From Sphingobacterium sp. N143 (lineage in GTDB: Bacteria; Bacteroidota; Bacteroidia; Sphingobacteriales; Sphingobacteriaceae), in NCBI RefSeq assembly GCF_030325625.1, contig NZ_JACAIS010000009.1:124001-188000 (forward strand): 64,000 nucleotides of DNA, read 5' to 3'. Below are positions 1 to 6,480 of this stretch, piece by piece. The position numbers and the translations under genes are program-made. The notes under the pieces are model-generated. The model searched no databases and was not told the DNA's origin. It worked only from the letters and a program-made list of their open reading frames with translations. Numbering within the stretch: position 1 is the first letter of the stretch; every line of letters starts with the position of its first letter.

Positions 1-539
1 TGCAATCTGACCTGTGATGTCTTGTTATCGCCTTCCGTAATGGACATACCACCAAAGATAGACATTGCCGCATTTTGCTGCCCGCTCTCAGTGAATGGCG
101 CCAGCAACTCTATTAAATCGGACTGTGGCTGTTCAGACAGCAATTTTTTATTCCGCTCATGCTCATAAAAGTGACAGAGAATGACTTTCTTATTATTTCG
201 CACAGCCTGCTTCAATTGCATGAGGCAATCTGCATCCAGATCATCTTCTTTCCCGGCGACAATGATCGTATTATAGTATTTGATATCTTCATCAAATTTA
301 CTAAAGTCAAATACGGCCGTATTTCCATAACGTGCTAATTGATCTGTAAAAGCACTGTATTTTCCAGTATTTGGAACGACAACGGCTATGTGTAGCTGAT
401 CCAAGTGGGTCAATGGCAATAGCTGATCGACATTATTGAAGAGGATTGTTTCATTTTTTAATGTGGACTTATACTGAGCGTACGAAGTCCCAATACAGAA
501 CAAACCTGCAAGTAATGCGCCAAAAAATCCTTTTTTCAT
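1..539 (-). CDS. Secreted protein, 5' part only; GH3 C-terminal-like domain
   Basis: The frame opens at the ATG at 539 and runs to the window edge without a stop, so only about 179 N-terminal residues are seen. A signal peptide (MKKGFFGALLAGLFCIGTSYAQ-like, cleavage near residue 21) suggests export. The following part, with NETILFNNVDQLLPL and, about 120 residues on, AAMSIFGG, resembles the C-terminal domain of glycoside hydrolase family 3, where a Lys-Asn-x-x-x-LLPL stretch and a FGG turn are typical. In Bacteroidota such domains are often followed by a beta-lactamase-like serine hydrolase domain; whether one follows lies outside the window. The family call is inference from motif resemblance; the open frame and signal peptide are seen directly. 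Confidence 0.6.
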   Translation of the reverse strand, partial: MKKGFFGALLAGLFCIGTSYAQYKSTLKNETILFNNVDQLLPLTHLDQLHIAVVVPNTGKYSAFTDQLARYGNTAVFDFSKFDEDIKYYNTIIVAGKEDDLDADCLMQLKQAVRNNKKVILCHFYEHERNKKLLSEQPQSDLIELLAPFTESGQQNAAMSIFGGMSITEGDNKTSQVRL

Positions 540-701
540 TCTGATTTTATCGTTTTTTAGGTTCTATCAAATAAAAATACGAATAAAATAAAGAAGCCAG
601 CACATCCTTTCAAAAAAAATCAATTTTGTTACCCAGCCCCATCCTACCGGATCGCTTCGATTAGATTAGCGAATATACTGTCATAAATCTTATTTTTTCT
701 G

Positions 702-709
702 TAAGTTTG
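702..709 (+). promoter_or_regulatory. Bacteroidota -7 promoter element before xseA
   Basis: TAAGTTTG matches the Bacteroidota sigma -7 consensus TAnnTTTG. Only 4 nt separate it from the xseA ATG at 714, so transcription would begin at or beside the start codon. No clear -33 TTG is seen at the usual 19-21 nt spacing. Confidence 0.5.
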
Positions 710-713
710 ATTA

Positions 714-2000
714 ATGCCAGAATTGATTCAAGATAAAACAATATTTTCCTTACTGGAGGTCAGCCGCAGCATTCAAAAGACGCTGGCGGAACGGTATAAG
801 AGCTTATACTGGATCAAGGCAGAAATGAATAAGCTCAATCATTACACACATTCAGGCCACTGTTACCCTGAGCTGGTCGAAAAGCAAGATGGCCGGATTG
901 TCGCTGAAATCCGTTCTACGCTATGGAAGGCAGACTTTAATCGCATTAACAATAATTTTCTAAAAATTGCGCAGGAGCCGCTCCGAGAAGGCATTACCAT
1001 GCTATTTCAGGCGAGCATTTCTTATGACCCCATGTATGGCCTCAGCTTACGCATTGTGGACATAGACCCTACTTTTACGTTAGGAGAACTCGAAAAGGAA
1101 AAATTAGAAAGCATTCAAAAGCTAAAAGCAGCCGGCATCTATGCGTCCAATAAATCCGTTCCTTTCCCAATCGTGCCCAAAAGGCTGGCGATTATTTCGG
1201 TAGAAACAAGTAAAGGACTGTCTGACTTTTATAAGATCATCAACCAAAACCCCTGGGGATACCGCCTCGAATGCACACTTTTCCCAGCGTTGCTGCAAGG
1301 AGACAAATCGATTCCCTCGATCATCAACCAGCTGGCTAATATTGCGGAGAAAATAGAAGAATATGACGTTGTAGCCATTATCCGCGGTGGTGGTGGAGAA
1401 GTAGGGCTTTCAAGCTACAACAATTACCTGTTGGCACGCGCAATCGCTACTTTTCCCATCCCCGTATTGACCGGCATTGGGCATTCCACCAATTATACGG
1501 TAAGTGAGATGGTGGCGTACAAAAATGCCATTACCCCCAGCGAACTCGCCGACTTCCTGATACAGAAGTTCCATAATTTTGCGATTCCAATAGACAAAGC
1601 CATAACGGACATCCAACAGCTTTGCCTGAGCAGGTACAAGGAAGAGCAGCATACCCTATCTCAACTTGCAACACATATCCAATGGATTGGCAAAAGGGAA
1701 ATTCAAACGGCCAGAACCAGTATACAGCATATTCAAAATGAATTGAATGCCTTAGCCCGGCTACGTTTGTATGAACACAAAACAGCACTGACACATACCG
1801 AGCGAATTGTGCAGCTGTCGGACCCTATAAGATTGCTAAAACAGGGTTTTTCAATCACCAGAGTCAATGGCCAGCTATTACGCTCTGTTGAACAGATCGC
1901 TCCGGGCGACAGCATTGAAACAAGGCTGGAACATGGTGAAATCAAAAGTACCGTCATCGACAAAAAAAACAATCCTTTGGGAAATAACGACAACAGCTGA
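714..2000 (+). CDS. xseA: Exodeoxyribonuclease VII large subunit
   Basis: Catalytic subunit of exonuclease VII, which degrades single-stranded DNA in both directions during repair, acting in the cytoplasm with several XseB subunits. At 428 aa the length is normal. An OB-fold-like N-terminus (about residues 8-105, with IKAEMNKLNHYTHSGHCY) binds single-stranded DNA. The catalytic core holds the hallmark RGGGG near residue 224 and GIGHSTNYTVSEMVA near 257, where the family usually has GIGHE-D. A helical C-terminal region ends in the conserved LLKQGFSIT..G stretch. xseB follows 42 nt downstream, the standard pairing. The start is the first ATG and directly follows a -7 promoter element. Confidence 0.95.
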   Translation: MPELIQDKTIFSLLEVSRSIQKTLAERYKSLYWIKAEMNKLNHYTHSGHCYPELVEKQDGRIVAEIRSTLWKADFNRINNNFLKIAQEPLREGITMLFQASISYDPMYGLSLRIVDIDPTFTLGELEKEKLESIQKLKAAGIYASNKSVPFPIVPKRLAIISVETSKGLSDFYKIINQNPWGYRLECTLFPALLQGDKSIPSIINQLANIAEKIEEYDVVAIIRGGGGEVGLSSYNNYLLARAIATFPIPVLTGIGHSTNYTVSEMVAYKNAITPSELADFLIQKFHNFAIPIDKAITDIQQLCLSRYKEEQHTLSQLATHIQWIGKREIQTARTSIQHIQNELNALARLRLYEHKTALTHTERIVQLSDPIRLLKQGFSITRVNGQLLRSVEQIAPGDSIETRLEHGEIKSTVIDKKNNPLGNNDNS

Positions 2001-2042
2001 TGACATAAATACGTAAAGGCTGATATTTTTAAAAACTTAGCA

Positions 2043-2264
2043 ATGGAAAACAATTACACCTATACAGATGCCTTCAATGAATTACAGCTTATTGTAAAAG
2101 AGATTGAAAATGGGACAACCAATATCGACGAGCTCGCGGAGAAAATCAGCCGGGCCTCGGACCTCATTGAAGTATGCAAGGCAAAATTGACAGCAACGGA
2201 AGAAGAGGTAAACCTGCTATTGCAAAAGATTTCTCCGACACAGGATGCCGATGGCAGCGACTGA
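2043..2264 (+). CDS. xseB: Exodeoxyribonuclease VII small subunit
   Basis: A 73-residue helical protein that binds the XseA helical arm to form active exonuclease VII. The sequence YTDAFNELQLIVKEIENG followed by IDELAEKISRASDLIEVCK matches the two-helix hairpin of the family, and the length is normal (about 60-85 aa). It lies 42 nt after xseA on the same strand and is almost certainly co-transcribed with it. The acidic C-terminal tail (TQDADGSD) is unremarkable. Confidence 0.92.
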   Translation: MENNYTYTDAFNELQLIVKEIENGTTNIDELAEKISRASDLIEVCKAKLTATEEEVNLLLQKISPTQDADGSD

Positions 2265-2340
2265 GCGAATTAGCCGGATCGTTCCCATCGGCTTTTTATA
2301 CCGAGATTGATATTGACCGGATACTACGGCATCAAATCGT

Positions 2341-3054
2341 TTAAAACATTGGAACTTCGATGAGCAATAATTTTGTTGGATACAAGGCCTCGATGGTTAT
2401 GTTGTCCGTTCCATAGATTCCAATCGCATCTCTCCTGCCCAGAATCTCTTGATCCACACTGATCTTTCCTTCCAGCACAAAGAGATACATCCCGTTATTT
2501 TCGGAATGTACAGTATACTTGATGGTTTTTCCTTCATCCAGATCGGTCAGGTTGAAATAGGCATCCTGATGGATATGAACAGCATCACGGTCAGCTGTAT
2601 CCGGCGACACGATCGTTGCAAACTTATTGTGCCGGTCCAGGTGGAGATATGATTTTTGGTCGTAGCGCGGTTTTAGCCCAGTCTCATTGGGAATGACCCA
2701 GATCTGCAGAAACTTCACTGGATCTTTCTGATCGCCATTAAATTCAGCATGTTCTACCCCAGTGCCTGCCGACATGATCTGAACGTCTCCTGTTTCGATC
2801 GCCCGGCCATTTCCCATGCTATCCTCATGCGACAATACGCCCGACAAGGGGATACTGACAATTTCCATATTAGCATGACCATGCCTTCCAAAGCCTTGTC
2901 CACCTTCCACCTCATCATCATTCAACACCCGTAAGGCGCCAAAATTTACCTTCTCCGGATCAAAATATTGCCCAAAGCTAAATGAATGTGCACTCTTTAA
3001 CCAACCAAAATCAACATGACCCCGATCGTTTTCCCGATGAATAATTTTTTGCAT
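2341..3054 (-). CDS. Pirin family protein
   Basis: A cupin-fold iron protein of 237 aa. The four metal ligands of the pirin/YhhW family are present: His58 and His60 in FGRHGHANMEIVSIPLSG, and His102 and Glu104 in AGTGVEHAEFN. Bacterial relatives such as YhhW have quercetin 2,3-dioxygenase activity in vitro, but their physiological role is unclear. The gene is transcribed toward xseB, convergently. It has an unusually good Shine-Dalgarno sequence for this phylum: the message reads GGAGGAAAAG directly before the ATG. It stands alone; the divergent side holds a racemase-like gene on the same strand 91 nt upstream. Confidence 0.88.
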   Translation of the reverse strand: MQKIIHRENDRGHVDFGWLKSAHSFSFGQYFDPEKVNFGALRVLNDDEVEGGQGFGRHGHANMEIVSIPLSGVLSHEDSMGNGRAIETGDVQIMSAGTGVEHAEFNGDQKDPVKFLQIWVIPNETGLKPRYDQKSYLHLDRHNKFATIVSPDTADRDAVHIHQDAYFNLTDLDEGKTIKYTVHSENNGMYLFVLEGKISVDQEILGRRDAIGIYGTDNITIEALYPTKLLLIEVPMF

Positions 3055-3145
3055 CTTTTCCTCCTTACTGCATAAATTACTATTAATCAGCGGACAAAAC
3101 TCATACCAATGGATATTTTAGGCTAAAATCTGACAAATTGTCAAG

Positions 3146-3892
3146 TTATAAAGCTTTCAGTTTTTCTGGGGCCACCACACGTATAAGTGCCCGGGCGAGA
3201 ATCCTGTTGGGGTCTACGACAACCATTCCATTATGGTCCCTTTCCGGTATGGCCAACGGTAATTCTGCACATCCCAAGATGATGACCTGGGCCCCTTGTT
3301 TTTTCAGGTCATCCATGGCCAATAATAAATCTTCCCGCGCCTTGTTTGCAATGGGCGCCGGCTGGGCTTTAATCCCATAATCCTGATCGAAGATCGCATT
3401 GTTTACTTTTTCCTTTTGTGCTCCCTCGGGCTCCACCACCGGAAATCCTTTTCGGATAAAGGGTTCCCGATATAAATTATAAGCCTGCTCTCCTGCGGTC
3501 GAAAGGATTCCTACCGTACTTTCAGGGAGCTGCTCATGCACAAAACGTACGGTTTCATGGACAATATGAAGCAATTTCAGGCTGCAGCCCAGCCGGGCCA
3601 TTTCATCCTGAACAACCGTGAATATAGGTTCAGCATGCGCCGTATTGGATGGAATGGCCGCAATAGTCGCTCCCGCCTGTTCCAGCTGATATAGAATCCC
3701 AGCAATCGCTCTTCCAGGGTTGTCATGCGATCTGTCCAACAAATAGGCCGCACGATCAGGAATCAAATTGGGACAAGAAAACAACAGCTGTGGCAAGTGC
3801 TCCTGATCAGATCTCGCCACTGTCTCATCAATAATTTTCTTTGCTATATCCAAACCTGCATAAGGACCAAGTCCTCCGACTATACCAATCAT
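3146..3892 (-). CDS. Aspartate/glutamate racemase family protein with one catalytic Cys replaced
   Basis: A 248-aa member of the Asp/Glu racemase superfamily: the N-terminus MIGIVGGLGPYAGLD is the phosphate-loop-like start of aspartate racemases. Family enzymes use two cysteines. The second is present (Cys208 in GCAELPLAIP), but the first, normally in PCNTAH, is Ser82 (IPSNTAHA). E. coli YgeA, a racemase with broad specificity, has Thr at the equivalent place and Cys at the second, so this protein may be asymmetric in the same way or may not racemise at all. The start is clear because the glycine-rich motif begins at residue 3. The substrate cannot be read from the sequence. Confidence 0.82.
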   Translation of the reverse strand: MIGIVGGLGPYAGLDIAKKIIDETVARSDQEHLPQLLFSCPNLIPDRAAYLLDRSHDNPGRAIAGILYQLEQAGATIAAIPSNTAHAEPIFTVVQDEMARLGCSLKLLHIVHETVRFVHEQLPESTVGILSTAGEQAYNLYREPFIRKGFPVVEPEGAQKEKVNNAIFDQDYGIKAQPAPIANKAREDLLLAMDDLKKQGAQVIILGCAELPLAIPERDHNGMVVVDPNRILARALIRVVAPEKLKAL

Positions 3893-4086
3893 AACTTCTA
3901 TTTTTTTATTCCTTAAATTATAACCAATAGAACTGCGAATGGTTTGTACAAAATTGAATATGGTGCATCATCATATAGCCACAAATAAAACTGGATTGTA
4001 ATAAATAATTCAAGTATAAAGATGGAATCTGCAAAACTTCCAAAAGAAACATCCCGAACTTTGTTAACATCAAATGCTGGGGACCT

Positions 4087-4117
4087 CACCTGAACCAGAA
4101 ATATGCCTGTTCAGGTG
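4087..4117. repeat. 9-bp inverted repeat upstream of the deleted amidohydrolase
   Basis: CACCTGAAC at 4087-4095 is matched by GTTCAGGTG at 4109-4117 with a 13-nt loop, 40 nt before the ATG of the amidohydrolase remnant. No T-run follows, so it is not an obvious terminator. It may be a regulator binding site or a leader hairpin. Confidence 0.5.
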
Positions 4118-4157
4118 CACATTTTCTCCCAGCAGAAAAAGTAAACATATCATCAAA

Positions 4158-4785
4158 ATGGAAAATAAAACGTATATCTTAAAAAATGTATTACTGGAAA
4201 CGGGATTTGAATATGATGGCAATGATGTCATCAAAACAAAGACAGCATGAAATGGGTGAAAGTGGTCTGCAAACCATCGAATTTTTGATTGACCGAACGC
4301 TGGAAAACCCACAACTTCGAGGCAAATCTTTCGTTAGCCATGCTTTTGCATTGAGCCGCCTGACAAAGCCTGAAGTAGAGAAAATTGCTGAACGGCTTGC
4401 TCATGCTGGTGTCGGCATCGTATCGTCTGTACCATTCGGGGACATCATCATGCCTATTCCTACCTTACGAAAACATGGCGTCGAAGTTTTGGTGGGGAAT
4501 GATAATATTCAAGATCATTGGAATACTTTTGGATCTGGCAACATGCTTCAAAAAGCAAATCTGATTGCTGAACTATATGGTTATGCAACGGAGTGGCAGC
4601 TTTCAAGAACGCTTGCTTTCGCAACCCGCTACAAGCTTCCACTAGATGACAAAGGCAATCAGCAATGGCCAAAAATTGGTGATGAAGCCAGTATGGTATT
4701 TGTTGATGCGAGCTGTTCAGCGGAGGCCGTTTCCAGGATCTCACCTGTTACTTCGCTGACGCATAATGGAAAAATCGTATTTTAA
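4158..4785 (+). pseudogene. Amidohydrolase (cytosine deaminase-like), internally deleted and frameshifted
   Basis: An ATG at 4158 opens a 30-residue frame, with YILKNVLLETGFEYDGNDVI, that resembles the N-terminus of an amidohydrolase and stops at 4248-4250. From about 4246 the C-terminal half of the same family continues in another frame: HEMGESGLQTIEFLIDR, then FVSHAFALSRL, a metal-site-like VLVGNDNIQDHW, and the natural-looking end SPVTSLTHNGKIVF. Roughly 170-200 middle residues, including the HxH metal site, appear to be missing compared with the usual length of about 400. The remnant is therefore probably inactive. An alternative is that the 199-aa C-terminal frame from 4186 is still translated, but its first 20 residues look like out-of-frame N-terminal sequence. 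Confidence 0.82.
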
Positions 4786-4811
4786 TTGGGATAAATACAG
4801 GCAATCCAAAG

Positions 4812-4848
4812 AAAAAAGGGTTTATCAAAATTGATAAACCCTTTTTTT
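4812..4848. terminator. Bidirectional hairpin terminator
   Basis: A near-perfect stem (GGGTTTATC paired with GATAAACCC, extended by A and T runs on either side) sits between the amidohydrolase remnant and the tRNA-Glu 3' end. The A/T tails let it act in both directions. Confidence 0.85.
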
Positions 4849-4849
4849 G

Positions 4850-4921
4850 TAGCCCGTAGGGGAATCGAACCCCTGTTTCAAGAATGAAAATCTTGCGTCC
4901 TAACCCCTAGACGAACGGGCC
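4850..4921 (-). tRNA. tRNA-Glu (anticodon TTC)
   Basis: On the minus strand the sequence folds into a complete cloverleaf. The acceptor stem is GGCCCGT with ACGGGCT, with one G-U pair at position 1-72. The D-arm contains TCTAGGGGTTAGGA, the anticodon loop reads TTTTCAT with TTC, and the T-arm contains AGGGGTTCGATTCCCCT. The anticodon TTC decodes Glu (GAA/GAG). CCA is not encoded, and the terminator hairpin begins almost immediately after the discriminator base, giving a very short 3' trailer. Confidence 0.96.
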
Positions 4922-5011
4922 TCATTTTGCAGCTCCAAAAGCTTTCTTGTTTTTGGAGTTGCAAATATAGACCTTAAAATTATTATTACAAATAATAATT
5001 TAAAATATTTT

Positions 5012-6286
5012 TTAGATCAGGTCAAAGCCAATATCCCGTCTGAAGTATTTGCCTTCAAAATATATTCTTCCTGCATCCGCAGTGGCTTGCTGAAGCGCTT
5101 CAAAAAGAGAATCCTGTAAGGTAGTGACCGCAATCACCCTTCCTCCAGCAGTAAGGACTTTATCGTCCTGCTGCTTTGTTCCTGCCTGAAAGACAATAGA
5201 CTCTTTCACATTCTCGATATTGGAAATTTCTTTCCCCGACTCGTAAGGCCCTGGATAACCGCCTGCAACCAGCATCACCGTTACAGCTGTCTTTGCAGAA
5301 ACCGTATACGAACGTTGATCTAAGTTTCCTTGGGCGACTCCTTCCAAAAGATCCAGCAGATCAGACTCGATACGTGGTAAAACAGATTCGGTTTCGGGAT
5401 CTCCCATGCGAACATTGTATTCAATAACATAAGGTTCTCCATCGACATTCATCAGGCCAATAAAAATAAATCCTTTATAAGGAATACCATCTTTCTTAAG
5501 CCCCTCTACTGTCGGCTTGATGATACGTTCTTCCACCTTGTTGAGGAAAGTCTCATCCGCAAAAGGAACCGGAGAAATGGAGCCCATTCCACCCGTGTTC
5601 AATCCTGTATCCCCTTCTCCTATGCGTTTGTAATCTTTGGCCGATGGCAGTACTTTGTAGGAATTTCCATCTGTCAATACAAATACTGAAAGCTCTATTC
5701 CTTTTAAAAACTCCTCTACCACCACAACACGGCTTGCATCCCCAAACTTGGAGTCAGCGATCATGGCCTTTAATTCTGTTTTGGCATCTTCAAGTGTTTC
5801 ACAGATCAATACTCCTTTCCCTGCGGCAAGACCATCTGCCTTAAGGACGATTGGCAGTTTTTGCGTCTCGAGGTATACCAAACCTTCTTCCAATGATGCT
5901 GCATCAAAAGATCGCGAGGCAGCAGTAGGCACACCATGACGATCCATAAACTGCTTGGAGAAATCCTTTGATCCTTCCAGTTGCGCTCCCTCTTGCTGTG
6001 GTCCGATCACCGGAATATCTTTGAGATCTTCCCGGTTCAAAAAGTAATCATGAATACCTTTTACCAAAGGTTCCTCTGGGCCTACGACGACCATCTGTAT
6101 GGCATTTTCCAATACAAACGAAGCTATGGCATCAAAATCTGTAACTTTAATATTTACATTTTGACCGTATGCTCCCGTACCAGCGTTTCCTGGTGCAATA
6201 AACAATTGGTCTAAACGTGGACTTTTCGACAATTTATAGGCGAAGGCAGATTCACGGCCTCCAGAACCGATTATTAGGATATTCAT
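5012..6286 (-). CDS. purD: Phosphoribosylamine--glycine ligase
   Basis: GAR synthetase, the second step of de novo purine synthesis: it joins glycine to phosphoribosylamine with ATP. At 424 aa the length is normal. The N-terminal Rossmann start MNILIIGSGGRESAFAYKL is diagnostic, as are the GPEEPLV segment, the ATP-grasp core (VLKADGLAAGKGVLIC near residue 150), GGMGSISPVP, and the metal/ATP stretch YVIEYNVRMGDPETESVLPR near 295. The gene stands alone; a -7 promoter element lies 4 nt before its ATG, so the transcript may be leaderless. Confidence 0.97.
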   Translation of the reverse strand: MNILIIGSGGRESAFAYKLSKSPRLDQLFIAPGNAGTGAYGQNVNIKVTDFDAIASFVLENAIQMVVVGPEEPLVKGIHDYFLNREDLKDIPVIGPQQEGAQLEGSKDFSKQFMDRHGVPTAASRSFDAASLEEGLVYLETQKLPIVLKADGLAAGKGVLICETLEDAKTELKAMIADSKFGDASRVVVVEEFLKGIELSVFVLTDGNSYKVLPSAKDYKRIGEGDTGLNTGGMGSISPVPFADETFLNKVEERIIKPTVEGLKKDGIPYKGFIFIGLMNVDGEPYVIEYNVRMGDPETESVLPRIESDLLDLLEGVAQGNLDQRSYTVSAKTAVTVMLVAGGYPGPYESGKEISNIENVKESIVFQAGTKQQDDKVLTAGGRVIAVTTLQDSLFEALQQATADAGRIYFEGKYFRRDIGFDLI

Positions 6287-6290
6287 AACA

Positions 6291-6298
6291 CAAAGATA
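6291..6298 (-). promoter_or_regulatory. -7 promoter element before purD
   Basis: On the minus strand TATCTTTG matches TAnnTTTG and ends 4 nt before the purD ATG at 6286. A canonical -33 element is not evident. Confidence 0.5.
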
Positions 6299-6480
6299 TT
6301 TTTTTTATGCTAATTTTCAGACATAACCTGATGCAAAAAGGGATTTTAAATTTATTTTATCCTATAGGAAGAAGCTAACCCCTTCTATTTTAATCCGCCA
6401 TAACCTAGTAGGCATAATATTTTGATTTATAAGTTGATTAAAGGGAAAAAAATTTCTAATTTTCAAGAAACATTAGTCAT

